Shown: positions 1 through 9,511 of the stretch, in pieces
How the letters are laid out: each line of letters opens with the position of its first letter
How positions within the stretch are numbered: the stretch's first letter is position 1
Source: Acidobacteriota bacterium
Lineage (GTDB): Bacteria > Acidobacteriota > Vicinamibacteria > Marinacidobacterales > Marinacidobacteraceae
Length of the DNA stretch: 64,000 bases
Direction of reading: 5' to 3'
NCBI GenBank assembly: GCA_022828085.1
Contig: JAJEIY010000061.1
Coordinates: 1-64,000 of the forward strand
Notes under the pieces: model-generated
Databases searched by the model: none
The model's input: the letters and a program-made list of their open reading frames with translations, nothing else
Told to the model about the DNA's origin: nothing
Position numbers and translations under genes: made by a program

Positions 1-175
1 GCCCGGCGGAAAGGCACTCACGCTGATCCGCGTGGGTGACGCACCCGGCTTGGAACGCCGGTCTCCGACCGGCACCCGCTGGGCGAAGCCCGGCGGAAAG
101 GCACTCACGCTGATCCGCGTGGGTGACGCACCCGGCTTGGACCGCCGGCCTCCGGCCGGCATCGCCCGCGAGCGG
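1..175. repeat. Two tandem ~87-bp direct repeat units (starts at 1 and 88), each ending in a GCCGGYC hairpin; may extend left of the window
   Basis: gcccggcggaaaggcactcacgctgatccgcgtgggtgacgcacccggcttgga is repeated at 1 and 88; hairpins GCCGGTCTCCGACCGGC and GCCGGCCTCCGGCCGGC. Confidence 0.9.
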
Positions 176-256
176 GTGAAACCCGCGCCCTGGTCCAGGC
201 CGGTTTTCCGACCGCAAATGAGACCGGCCCGACGCCGCGAGCACCCGCCTGCCCCC

Positions 257-496
257 TCAGCGCGCCTCCGGCGGACGCTTCTTCGATAGCAGCCAGCCGG
301 CGAAAAAGAGCGCGGCGCCCGTCCCGGTGAACACCAGCATCCGTCGCTCCGCATCGGCGCCGAAAAAGAGCGCGGCGGCCCCGGTCACCACCAGCATCCC
401 CACCATCATCAGCGTCCGGCCGGCGAAGTAACGGACCCAGGCGAGCGTCACCGCGGTGGGCAGCGGCTCCCGGCGGCGCTTCGGTGCGGCGGTCAA
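257..496 (-). CDS. Small hypothetical membrane protein (79 aa) with internal 60-bp duplication
   Basis: ORF with two hydrophobic segments; near-repeat gccgaaaaagagcgcggcg...cccggt...accagcatcc at ~300 and ~360. Confidence 0.5.
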   Translation of the reverse strand: MTAAPKRRREPLPTAVTLAWVRYFAGRTLMMVGMLVVTGAAALFFGADAERRMLVFTGTGAALFFAGWLLSKKRPPEAR

Positions 497-497
497 G

Positions 498-2276
498 TCA
501 AATCCGTCCGAAACGCCGCTCGATGAAGGGCAGATCGAGGCGCAGCACCGTGGGACGGCCGTGCGGGCAGGTCGAGGGATTCGCCGTCCCCCAGAGCGAG
601 GCGAGCACCTCGTTCATTCGCTCGGTCGTGAGAGTGACCCCGGCGGTCACCGCGGCATGGCAGGCAACCCGCGCCATGATCCGCGCCCGGGCGTCGTGGG
701 CGGCGGCCGTGCATTCGCTCTCTTCGGAAGCGAGCGAGCGCATGAGCACGTCCAGCCCGCGGCCCACTCCCAGCGCTTCCGGCACGCCACGCAGGATCCA
801 GGCGTCCCCGCCGAAGGGTTCGATGTCGAAGCCCGCGGCGGCCAGGCGCTCGTGCTCGTCCGCGAGCGCCGCCCGCTCCACGGGCGAGAGTTCGAGCGGC
901 ACGGGCTGCAGCAGTTCGTGGGTCCGGGACTCGCTCGACGCGTCCATCAACCGGTTGAAGATGACCCGTTCCTCGGCGGCGTGCTGGTCGATCACAAGCA
1001 GCTCCGAGCGCTCCTCGGCCAGGATGTAGGTGCGCCGGAACTGACCGAGCACCTTCGGGGGCGTCGTTCCGAACTCCAGATAGCCGGCCCGCACCTGCTC
1101 CTCCACCCGGTCCGCGCCGTAGAGCAGCTCGCCGACCCTGGCCCCGTCCCATCCCGCGGCCTGCCCTGTCCGCCTGCCGGCCGGGGCGGCCTCCCCCTCG
1201 ATATCCCGGACGTCGCCCGCGGACTTTCCCGTTCCCGCCGGGCGCTGTTCGACGCGCCCGTCCCCGGCCACTCCGAGGTCGACCCGCTTCGGGGATCCTT
1301 CGAGGCCCGCCCGAACGCCGCGGAAGACGGCGCCCCAGGCCGCTTCGGGGTCCGCGAACCGCACCTCCGCCTTCGCCGGATGCACGTTCACGTCCACGGC
1401 GTCCGGCGGCGCCTCGACGAACACGTAGGCCTTCGGCGCGCCGCTCAGGCTCGAGAGCCGGCGGTAGGCCTCGGTGACCGCGTGGAAGAGGCGCCGGTCC
1501 TTGATGGGCCGTCCATTCAGGAACAGCAGCAGCCGTGAAGACGCGCCGCGAGGCGCCATCGGCGGCGAGAGGAAGGCCCGGACGGTGAGCGCCCCGGCCC
1601 GCGCCTCGATCGGAATGGCGTCCCGGGCCCAGCGCGGTTCCAGTTGCTGGAGGCGCTCCGCGGCGTCCCCCGTCGGCTCGAGGGCGAGCACCTTCCGGTC
1701 GCCACTCTGCAGATCGAAGCGGATCTGGGGCCAGGCGAGTGCGAGATTCGAGACCACCTGGACGATGTGCGAGGTTTCCGTCTTCTCCGACCGCAGGAAC
1801 TTGCGCCGCGCCGGCGTGTTGAAGAACAGGTCGCGGACCTCGACGATGGTTCCAGGACGGGTGCCGGCCGGGCGGTCGGAGACCGTCGCACCGCCCTCGA
1901 CCCCGATCTCCCAGCCGGAGTCGCCCTCCCTGCCGCGGGTCCGTAGCCGGAATCGGGAGACCGAGGCAATCGAAGGCAGCGCCTCCCCGCGGAAGCCGAG
2001 CGACCCGATGGAGGTCAGGTCGTCCACCGATTCGATCTTGCTGGTGGCGTGTCGCTCGATCGCCAGGCGCGCGTCCTCGGGCGTCATCCCCACCCCGTCG
2101 TCGCTCACCCGGATCTCGGTTCTCCCGGCATCCCTGACGCGCACCGAGACCGCCGTAGCCCCCGCGTCGATCGAGTTCTCGACCAGTTCGCGGACCACCG
2201 CCGCCGGCCGCTCCACCACCTCCCCGGCGGCGATCTGGTTCGCCACCACCGGCGGCAGCCGCTGAATCCGCCCCAT
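498..2276 (-). CDS. mutL: DNA mismatch repair protein MutL
   Basis: MGRIQRLPPVVANQIAAGEVVERPAAVVRELVENSIDAGA...; GFRGEALPSI; C-terminal QHAAEERVIFNRL and CPHGRPT. Confidence 0.96.
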   Translation of the reverse strand: MGRIQRLPPVVANQIAAGEVVERPAAVVRELVENSIDAGATAVSVRVRDAGRTEIRVSDDGVGMTPEDARLAIERHATSKIESVDDLTSIGSLGFRGEALPSIASVSRFRLRTRGREGDSGWEIGVEGGATVSDRPAGTRPGTIVEVRDLFFNTPARRKFLRSEKTETSHIVQVVSNLALAWPQIRFDLQSGDRKVLALEPTGDAAERLQQLEPRWARDAIPIEARAGALTVRAFLSPPMAPRGASSRLLLFLNGRPIKDRRLFHAVTEAYRRLSSLSGAPKAYVFVEAPPDAVDVNVHPAKAEVRFADPEAAWGAVFRGVRAGLEGSPKRVDLGVAGDGRVEQRPAGTGKSAGDVRDIEGEAAPAGRRTGQAAGWDGARVGELLYGADRVEEQVRAGYLEFGTTPPKVLGQFRRTYILAEERSELLVIDQHAAEERVIFNRLMDASSESRTHELLQPVPLELSPVERAALADEHERLAAAGFDIEPFGGDAWILRGVPEALGVGRGLDVLMRSLASEESECTAAAHDARARIMARVACHAAVTAGVTLTTERMNEVLASLWGTANPSTCPHGRPTVLRLDLPFIERRFGRI

Positions 2277-2312
2277 CAGCCGGTCTTCAGAAACCTTCCC
2301 ACCTGGCGCGAC

Positions 2313-2342
2313 GGCTTGGAACGCCGGTCTCCAGACCGGCAC
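2313..2342 (+). repeat. Dispersed GCCGGYC hairpin copy
   Basis: ggcttggaacgccggtctccagaccggcac. Confidence 0.8.
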
Positions 2343-2402
2343 GCGCGTCGCCCCCCACCGGGAGAACTGGCGCGCCGCGCACGGCGCAACTCTCACCCAC
2401 CC

Positions 2403-4559
2403 TCATGACGCCGCCGACTCGATCTGGCTCAGATCCCCGACCTCACTGAACAGCGCATCCAGCCGGGCAAGCAACGCCAGCCGGTTCGCCCGCACCGCGG
2501 GGTCCTCGGCCATGACGAGCACGTCGTCGAAGAAGGTGGCGATGGCGGGCGAGAGGGTGGCCAGCGCCTGGAACGCCGGGAAATACCGGGTTTCCGCGAA
2601 GCACCGAAGGACCTCGGCCTCAACCCGCTCGAGCATGGCGTGGAGCCCCTCCTCTGCCGGCTCGGTGAAGAGGGCCGGATCGAGACCCGTTCCCCTTCCC
2701 TCCCGGACCTCGGGCGCGAGGATGCGCCGGACCCGCCGCGACGCCGCCGCCAGGGTGGCGTAGTCCCCGCTGCCCACCGCCTTCACGAGATCGACGATCC
2801 GCTGCCGGGTGTCGGCGACCGGATGGGACCAGTCTCTGGTCGCGAGCACCGCGTTCACCACTCCCTTCGGCGTTGACGGGCCGACGAACGCGTGCGGGAG
2901 ACGGTCGTTCACGAAGTCCGCGAGCTTCCCGGAAACGACGGCCCGCGTTGCATCGTCGGGGCGGTAGCCGTCGAGAGCCCGGCACAACAGGGCTTCCGGG
3001 GCGGGCCAGCCGCTTCGATGTCCGGAGTACTCCGCGGGAGCGTCCCGGAGCACCCGGATCAGGGAGAGCGCCGCCCGCCGCAGCGCGAACGGATCGCCCG
3101 AGCCCGACGGCTCCTCCCCGGCGAGGAAGAGACCGGTGAGCGTGTCCGCCCGGTCGGCCAGCGAAACCACCGCTCCCTCCGGGTCACGGGGCAGGTCTCC
3201 GTCGAGCCCCGCGGGCCGGTAGTGGTCATAGACCGCCCGCCAGACGGTTTCCGGGGCCCCTTCTTCGCGAAGAAGCAGTCCCCCGACCAACCCCTGGAGC
3301 GACGCGAACTCCCCGACCAGATTCCCCGTCAGGTCGCACTTCGAAAGCCCGGCGGCTTGCGACGCCGCGGCGGCATCCGCTCCGGCCGCATCGGCGATCC
3401 AGGCAGCCAGTTCCTCCATCCGGCCGGCCTTTTCCCGAAAGCTCCCGAGCCGCTGATGAAAGACCACGCCGGCGAGGCGCGGCCGGGTCTCGGCGAGCGC
3501 AACCTTCCGGTCCTCATCCCAGAAGAACCGCGCATCCCGCAGCCGGGCCACCACCACCCTTTCCGCGCCGCGGCGGACGTGCCCCTCGGGATCGTCCGGC
3601 AGGTTGGTCACCGCGATGAAGGACGGACTCGTGGGAAACGGGAAGTACTTCTGGTGGTGGACCAGGACCGTGTCCCGAATCTCCTTCGGCAGCGACAGGA
3701 ACTCGTCGGGAAACCGGCCCAGAACCGCTCCGGGAACCTCCACCAGATCCTTGTGCACGTCGGCTGCGGTCCCGACCTCGGCGGACTCTCCGACCTCGGT
3801 CTCGCGACGCCTGATCGCCGCGAGCAGGTGGTCCTGCCGTTCCTTGCCGTCGAGCAACACGTACCGGCTCCGGAGGCCCTCGACGAGGCTCTCAAGCGAA
3901 TCCACGGGGAACGGCGCGCCGGGGCTCTCTCCTTCCACCGCGGTCCGCGCCCGATGGCCGAGGCTGTGGTTTCCGGCGACCACAGGTTTGCCGCCCGCCA
4001 CCTCGATCCGGAAGGGAATGACCTCATCTCCGAAGAGGGCCACGATCCAGCGGATGGGACGGGCGAAGGCGAACGGCTTCTCCCCGATGGACGCATCCCA
4101 GTTCATGGCCTTCGGGACCGGCACGGCGCGGAGCGCGTCCTCGAGGATTCCGGGCAGGATCCGGATCGCCGGCCTTCCGGGCGTGACCTGGCGGATCCCC
4201 AGGTATTGGCCGCGGGAAGTCTCCACTGCCTGGAGGCGGCTTTCGAAGTCCCGCTCCTCGATTCCCTGCCGCCGGGCGAAACCCGCGGCGGCTCGGCTCC
4301 AGCCGCCACCTTCACCCCTGGCGACCCGCCACGGCGGCCCCAGGACCTCTTGAACCTGGTCCGGCTGGGATTCCGGAATCCCGGCGCCGTGAACCACCAG
4401 CCGGCGGGCGGTGCTGTGCGAGCCGATCGTTGCCGCGGTCAGCCGCTCCCGGCCGAGACCTTCGGCGACGGCCGTTTCGAACCCCTTCGCGAGACCGGCG
4501 ACCCAGTCGGCGGGAATCTCCTCGCACCCGATCTCGATCAGGAGTTCCCGTCCGCTCAT
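2403..4559 (-). CDS. glyS: Glycyl-tRNA synthetase beta subunit
   Basis: MSGRELLIEIGCEEIPADW...; overlaps glyQ stop (ATGA). Confidence 0.95.
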   Translation of the reverse strand: MSGRELLIEIGCEEIPADWVAGLAKGFETAVAEGLGRERLTAATIGSHSTARRLVVHGAGIPESQPDQVQEVLGPPWRVARGEGGGWSRAAAGFARRQGIEERDFESRLQAVETSRGQYLGIRQVTPGRPAIRILPGILEDALRAVPVPKAMNWDASIGEKPFAFARPIRWIVALFGDEVIPFRIEVAGGKPVVAGNHSLGHRARTAVEGESPGAPFPVDSLESLVEGLRSRYVLLDGKERQDHLLAAIRRRETEVGESAEVGTAADVHKDLVEVPGAVLGRFPDEFLSLPKEIRDTVLVHHQKYFPFPTSPSFIAVTNLPDDPEGHVRRGAERVVVARLRDARFFWDEDRKVALAETRPRLAGVVFHQRLGSFREKAGRMEELAAWIADAAGADAAAASQAAGLSKCDLTGNLVGEFASLQGLVGGLLLREEGAPETVWRAVYDHYRPAGLDGDLPRDPEGAVVSLADRADTLTGLFLAGEEPSGSGDPFALRRAALSLIRVLRDAPAEYSGHRSGWPAPEALLCRALDGYRPDDATRAVVSGKLADFVNDRLPHAFVGPSTPKGVVNAVLATRDWSHPVADTRQRIVDLVKAVGSGDYATLAAASRRVRRILAPEVREGRGTGLDPALFTEPAEEGLHAMLERVEAEVLRCFAETRYFPAFQALATLSPAIATFFDDVLVMAEDPAVRANRLALLARLDALFSEVGDLSQIESAAS

Positions 4560-5395
4560 TGGTCGGCCAGGTAGCGGTGCGCGGCGGCCGTTGCCAGGCC
4601 GCGCACCGCCAGGATGCGGCGCGGACGGTCGCTGACGGAGACGGCGCCGCGCGAGTCGAGCAGGTTGAAGAGATGGGAAGCCCGGAGACACTGCTCGTAG
4701 CCGGGCAACACCAGTCCGCCCTCGATCAGCCGTGCCCCTTCGGCGATCGCCTCGTCGAAATTGCGGTTCAGGACGGCGGTGTCAGCCTCCTCGAACGCGT
4801 ACCGCGACGATTGCCGCTCGTCGGCGAGCCGGACCGTCCGGTAGTCCACGCCGCGCGTCCATTCAAGGTCGTAGACGTCGTCCACGTCCTGCAGGTACAT
4901 CGCGAGCCGCTCCAACCCGTAGGTGATCTCCACCGAGATCGGGGCGAGTTCAAGCCCTCCGGCCTGCTGGAAGTAGGTGAACTGGCTGATCTCGAGGCCG
5001 TCGAGCACGACCTGCCACCCGACGCCCCAGGCCCCGAGGGTGGGCGCGGCCCAGTTGTCCTCTTCGAAGCGGAGGTCGTGTTGGGAAGCGTCCACCCCGC
5101 ACGCCGCCAGGCTCTCCAGGTAGAGGTCCTGAATGTCCTGGGGCGACGGCTTCAGGATGAGCTGGAGCTGGTGGTGCTTGTAAAGACGGTTGGGGTTCTC
5201 GCCGTAGCGCCCGTCGGCGGGCCGGCGGGAGGGCTGCACGTACACCACCTTCCACGGCGCGTTCCCCAAAACCCGGAAGAACGTCTCCGGGTGCATGGTC
5301 CCCGCGCCCATCTCCATGTCGTACGGCTGGGCGACGACGGCTCCCTGGTCGGCCCAGTAGGCCGTCAGCCTCGCGATCAGGTCCTGAAAGGTCAT
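4556..5395 (-). CDS. glyQ: Glycyl-tRNA synthetase alpha subunit
   Basis: MTFQDLIARLTAYWADQGAVVAQPYDMEMGAGTMHPETFFRVLG. Confidence 0.96.
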   Translation of the reverse strand: MTFQDLIARLTAYWADQGAVVAQPYDMEMGAGTMHPETFFRVLGNAPWKVVYVQPSRRPADGRYGENPNRLYKHHQLQLILKPSPQDIQDLYLESLAACGVDASQHDLRFEEDNWAAPTLGAWGVGWQVVLDGLEISQFTYFQQAGGLELAPISVEITYGLERLAMYLQDVDDVYDLEWTRGVDYRTVRLADERQSSRYAFEEADTAVLNRNFDEAIAEGARLIEGGLVLPGYEQCLRASHLFNLLDSRGAVSVSDRPRRILAVRGLATAAAHRYLADQ

Positions 5396-6168
5396 CGCGC
5401 GGGTGCTCCGACGGGGCTGACGCGGGGTTCGAGGAGCCCTTCGAGCGCGTGGCGGGCCGGCAGCGCCCGCTCGGCGTGGCCCGCGGTCAGCCGCCCGTGG
5501 AACCGGAAAAGTTCACGGACGGTCGCGGCGTTCGGCGCCGCGGCCGAGGGAGGTTCCGCCCAGAAGGTGTCCAGCAGACCGAGCGCGCCGGCGGAGAGGC
5601 GGTCGGTCGGCTCGCCGTGCCCGGGAGCGCAGCGGGTGCAGGCGTAGACCGGACCGGCGGCAAAGAACACCGCCCCGTCCTGGTCGAAGCCGGCTCCGCA
5701 GGCGCAGCGCCCGGGCCGCGGGTAGAGCCCCGAAAGACGCAGCAGCCACGCTTCGAAGTAGGCGACGACCAGCTCCGCGGAGAGGTCGTCGAGAAGCGCG
5801 TCCCGGCAGGCGCAAATCAGCCGGAAAAGTCTCGGGTCGGCTTCCCGGTCCGGGGCGAAGGTGTCCACGAGCCGGGAAAGGTAGCCCAGCGCGGCGGCCC
5901 TCACGGGGTCGCGGGCGAGCGGCAACGCGGAGGTCACGAGTTCACAGCGGTCGAGGTGCACGAGTTCCCTGCCCTCGCGCTCGTACCAGCCCGCCTCCAC
6001 CTCGTTCCCGATGTCGAGCGCGCCTCCGTACCGTGACCTGGGCTTCCGCGCGCCGCGCGCCCATGCCCGGACCTTCCCCTCCTCCCCGCTGAAGAGCACG
6101 CACACCCGGTCCGCCTCGGCGACCGCGTAGGTGCGGAGAACGAACGCGCGGGATTGTTTGAGCGGCAT
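5392..6168 (-). CDS. recO: DNA repair protein RecO
   Basis: N-terminal OB-like MPLKQSRAFVLRTYAVAEADRVCVLFS plus Cys cluster C-x-C...C-x2-C. Confidence 0.85.
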   Translation of the reverse strand: MPLKQSRAFVLRTYAVAEADRVCVLFSGEEGKVRAWARGARKPRSRYGGALDIGNEVEAGWYEREGRELVHLDRCELVTSALPLARDPVRAAALGYLSRLVDTFAPDREADPRLFRLICACRDALLDDLSAELVVAYFEAWLLRLSGLYPRPGRCACGAGFDQDGAVFFAAGPVYACTRCAPGHGEPTDRLSAGALGLLDTFWAEPPSAAAPNAATVRELFRFHGRLTAGHAERALPARHALEGLLEPRVSPVGAPAR

Positions 6169-6249
6169 GGGAGGCGGCTGGTCAGAGGCTAACCGGTGTT
6201 TTTCGCGATCGCTCGGAGGACCGCGCGGTTTCGCGGCCCTCCGGGGCCG

Positions 6250-6281
6250 CGATGCCGGCCGGAGGCCGGCGCTCCAAGCCG
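6250..6281 (-). repeat. Dispersed GCCGGYC hairpin copy
   Basis: cgatgccggccggaggccggcgctccaagccg, just 3' of mgtE. Confidence 0.8.
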
Positions 6282-6288
6282 TCTCGCC

Positions 6289-7647
6289 TTAGAGGTACGT
6301 CAGCGCCGCCACCCCGATGCTCAGGAACAGCAGGAAGCCGGAGACGTCCGTGGCCGTGGTGACGAACACCGAGGACGCGAGCGCCGGATCCACCTTCAGC
6401 CAGCGCAGGGTGAGCGGCATCAGCGTCCCCACGACCGCCGCCACCACCATGGTGCCGATCATGGCCAGCGCGAGGGCCAGCCCGATCCGGGGATCGCCCT
6501 TCCAGACCCAGGAGACGCCGGCGATCAGGATGCCGATCATCAGGCCGTTGGCCGAACCCACCGCGAGTTCCTTGAGGAGAGCCTGCCGGCTGTTCTTCCA
6601 GCTCAGTTCCCCGAGCGCGATCCCGCGCACCATCACGGTCAGCGTCTGGTTCCCTGCGTTGCCGCCGAGGAGCGGCACCATGGGCATGAACACCGCGAGG
6701 ATCGCGAACCGGGCAATGTCCTCCTCGAAGAGGCTGACGACCCAGGCCGCGACGAAGGCGGTGGCGAGGTTTACGGTCAGCCAGGGGATGCGCATCCGGA
6801 TGGAACGGGACGCCTTGGTGAAGACGCTCTCGGAAACCCCCAGCCCGGCCATCCGGTACATGTCCTCGGTGGCCTCTTCCTTGATGACGTCGATGATGTC
6901 GTCCACCGTGATGACCCCGACCAGCTTCCCCTGCTGGTTCACCACCGGGACCGCGAGGATGTTGTAGCTGGCCACCAACTGGGCGACCTCCTCCTGGTCC
7001 ATCTCGGTGCGCACCCGGAGCACGTCGGTCACCATGACCTCGGAGAGCAGCGCCTCCGGGCGCCGCTGGAGGAGCTGGCGCAGCGATAGCACCCCCACCA
7101 GGGTGCCGTGGCCGTCCACCACGTAGATGTAGAAGACCATCTCCACGTCGGGGGACTCCTGGAGGCGCGCGATGGTCTCGCCGATGGTGGCGTCCTCGGG
7201 GACCGAGAACACCTTCGGGCTCATGATCCGGCCGGCGGTCTCCTCCGGGTACTGGAGCAGGTCCTCGACGTCGGAGGCCTCACGGGTCCGCATCCCGCGG
7301 AGCACCCGCTCCCGGAGTTCCTCGGGGAGTTCGCTCAGGAACTCGGCGGCGTCGTCGGGGTCGAGCTCCTGGAGAAGCTGGGAGATCTCGGCGGGCTCGA
7401 GCCGCGGCATCAGGTCGGCGGCGCGCTCGACCCCGAACTCTCCGAGCGCGGCCGCGGCGAGATTCAGATCCCGCTGGAAGACGACCCGGAACGTCTTCAG
7501 CCGGTAGGCCTCCGGCAGGTCGGCGAGAACCTGCGCCACATCCGCCGGATGCAGCTTCTCGAGGATGCGGTGTGCGTTAGCGAAGGCCCCCCGGGACACC
7601 AGTTTGCGCACCGTCTCCGCGAGTAGCGGGGTCTTGGTGAGAACCAT
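6289..7647 (-). CDS. mgtE: Magnesium transporter MgtE
   Basis: MgtE N domain, CBS pair (VVDGHGTLVGVLSLRQLL), TM region PLLGGNAGNQT. Confidence 0.95.
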   Translation of the reverse strand: MVLTKTPLLAETVRKLVSRGAFANAHRILEKLHPADVAQVLADLPEAYRLKTFRVVFQRDLNLAAAALGEFGVERAADLMPRLEPAEISQLLQELDPDDAAEFLSELPEELRERVLRGMRTREASDVEDLLQYPEETAGRIMSPKVFSVPEDATIGETIARLQESPDVEMVFYIYVVDGHGTLVGVLSLRQLLQRRPEALLSEVMVTDVLRVRTEMDQEEVAQLVASYNILAVPVVNQQGKLVGVITVDDIIDVIKEEATEDMYRMAGLGVSESVFTKASRSIRMRIPWLTVNLATAFVAAWVVSLFEEDIARFAILAVFMPMVPLLGGNAGNQTLTVMVRGIALGELSWKNSRQALLKELAVGSANGLMIGILIAGVSWVWKGDPRIGLALALAMIGTMVVAAVVGTLMPLTLRWLKVDPALASSVFVTTATDVSGFLLFLSIGVAALTYL

Positions 7648-7789
7648 GGCGGGTACCGGAAGGGCGCACCTCGACGGGGGCGGTTCTCCGGCTGGGTTCC
7701 GGAGGCTGGGCGGATTCGTCGAGCTGCATCAGGGGCCGGAGGGTACCACGCGGCGCGCCCCCTCCGGCGGGTTTTCGCGATGGTTGCGG

Positions 7790-8296
7790 CTACCGGTCGC
7801 TCCAGGGCGGCTTGTCGGTGAGCGGGCAGACGGCCTCGACCTTCGCCGCGATGTCCCGGCCGATCGCGGCGAGGTGCGACGCGTCCAGCCGGCCCTGGAT
7901 TTCCTGGAACAGTTGGCGCTCCTCGGTGCGGATGTGGCCGTGGAGCACCTCGCCGAACCGCTTGAGAAGGGGAATCCGTTCCTCTTCGGCCGCTCCGGCG
8001 ATGCGGCGAATGAGGTCTTCCATCACCCGGTGCTCGGCGATGAGGCGGTCGATCAGCGCGCCTGATCGAAGGAAGGGCCGTACCGCCGGAAAGAGAATCT
8101 CCTCCTCGACCCGGAAGTGTCCGAGGAGTTCGGCTTCGGCGGCCCGGGCGACCTTCGCCGCGAGTTCCAGCCCCTTCTCGCGGGTGGGTTCCGCCTTCAA
8201 TCCACGGTCGATGAAGACCGTGAGGGCCAGCCCGTGCTGGTGCTGATGGGAGAGCGGGATCAGACTCGGGTCCCGGTGCAGCGGTTGGGGGGCCAT
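7790..8296 (-). CDS. Hemerythrin HHE-domain protein (paralog 1)
   Basis: HQHGLAL, HFRVEEEILFPAV, EHRVMEDLI, HIRTEERQLFQ. Confidence 0.85.
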   Translation of the reverse strand: MAPQPLHRDPSLIPLSHQHQHGLALTVFIDRGLKAEPTREKGLELAAKVARAAEAELLGHFRVEEEILFPAVRPFLRSGALIDRLIAEHRVMEDLIRRIAGAAEEERIPLLKRFGEVLHGHIRTEERQLFQEIQGRLDASHLAAIGRDIAAKVEAVCPLTDKPPWSDR

Positions 8297-8327
8297 GCCC
8301 GCACTCTAGTGCGTCCGCTGGAGGGCC

Positions 8328-8775
8328 ACATGTCGCAGTAGCCCGTCCTCCGGGAGGAACATGTAGCACCAACAGAGTCGGCTGGACGGCTACATGTAGC
8401 AGTAGGCGGTCCTCGGGGAGGAACATGTAGCACTAGCAGAGTCGGCTAGCCGGGTACATGTCGCAGTAGCCGATCCTCGGGACGAAACATGTAGCAATAG
8501 CGGCGTCGGCTAGCCGGGTACATGTCGCAGTAGCCGATTCTCCGGGAGGAACATGTAGCAATAGCGGCGTCAGCTGGCCGGCTACATGTAGCGGTAGGCG
8601 GTCCTCGGGGAGGAACATGTAGCACTGGCAGAGTCGGCTAGCCGGCTACATGTCGCAGCAGCCCGTCCTCCGGGGGAAACATGTCGCACTAGCAAAGTCG
8701 GCTGGGGGGCCACATGTCGCAGTAGCGGGTCCTCCGGGAGGAGGATGTCGCAATCGCAGGTGCTCCGGGGAGGAA
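8328..8775. repeat. Tandem array of seven 64-bp units
   Basis: ACATGTMGCA-initiated units start at 8328, 8392, 8456, 8520, 8584, 8648, 8712 (constant 64-bp spacing); each has a second ACATGTMGCA at +31; last unit decays. Confidence 0.95.
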
Positions 8776-8823
8776 CCGCGAGGCCGAATAGCGTTGTGAC
8801 GTGCGCGGCGCCGAGCGCCGCGC

Positions 8824-8852
8824 GTGCCGACCGGAGGTCGGCGTTCCAAGCC
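8824..8852 (-). repeat. Dispersed GCCGGYC hairpin copy
   Basis: gtgccgaccggaggtcggcgttccaagcc. Confidence 0.8.
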
Positions 8853-8963
8853 GGTGCGCCACCCGGGCAGCCTGGAGCCCTGCGTTTCCGGCCGCTGCGC
8901 CGTGAGCGTCGGTGGCGTTGTGACGTTCCGGGCCGGCGTGCCGCCCGCGCGGTCTGGAGACCG

Positions 8964-9476
8964 CTACCAGAGCTTGTGGACCGTGAGGCCCATTGCCCGC
9001 GCTGCGTCGTCGACCTTCCGGCCGAGTTCCTCCCGCCCGGCCTGATCGAGCCGGCCGCCGATCTGCCGGAAGAGCTCCACTTCCTCCATGCGGATGTGGC
9101 GGCGAAGCGATCCTCCGAACTCCCTGAGCAGCGACGCGCGCTGCCGGGCGGAGGACTCCGCGAGGCGCCGGACCAGTTCCTCCATGTTCCGGTGGTGGGC
9201 AATCAGCTCGTCGATCAGCGGATCGGAGTCGAGCGCCTCCCGCAGCGCGGGGAAGAGAGCGGTCTCCTCCACCTGGAAGTGGGGGAACAATTCCTTTTCC
9301 GCAAACCCGGCCACCTTGCCGGCGAGGTCCGCCAGTCTCTCGGGCGTCGGATCCACCTTGAGATAGCGGTCGATGAGCACGGCCACGGCCAGCGCGTGCA
9401 GGTGATGCGCGGACAGCCGGTCGATTCCGGGTTCCCGGGGCAGAGTCGGGGTCACGGCGCGGATTCTACGGGTCAA
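8964..9476 (-). CDS. Hemerythrin HHE-domain protein (paralog 2)
   Basis: HHLHALAVAVLIDR, HFQVEETALFPAL, HHRNMEELV, HIRMEEVELFRQI; clearly paralogous to 7790-8296. Confidence 0.85.
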   Translation of the reverse strand: MTRRIRAVTPTLPREPGIDRLSAHHLHALAVAVLIDRYLKVDPTPERLADLAGKVAGFAEKELFPHFQVEETALFPALREALDSDPLIDELIAHHRNMEELVRRLAESSARQRASLLREFGGSLRRHIRMEEVELFRQIGGRLDQAGREELGRKVDDAARAMGLTVHKLW

Positions 9477-9511
9477 GCCCGCCTTGCCGGCAGCGTTCGG
9501 CGGCGGGCGAC

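Noticed and set aside
456-1538. 360-aa plus-strand ORF
   Set aside because: Antisense to mutL; low-complexity R/G/P composition typical of shadow ORFs in high-GC DNA
2892-4574. 560-aa plus-strand ORF
   Set aside because: Antisense to glyS, no recognisable domain
8328-8775. CRISPR array
   Set aside because: No constant repeat with unique spacers; the whole 64-bp unit is repeated and there are no cas genes
8433-9202. ORFs translating the 64-bp array (cysteine/proline-rich proteins)
   Set aside because: The 64-bp period is not a multiple of 3, so frame rotates per unit; not credible coding
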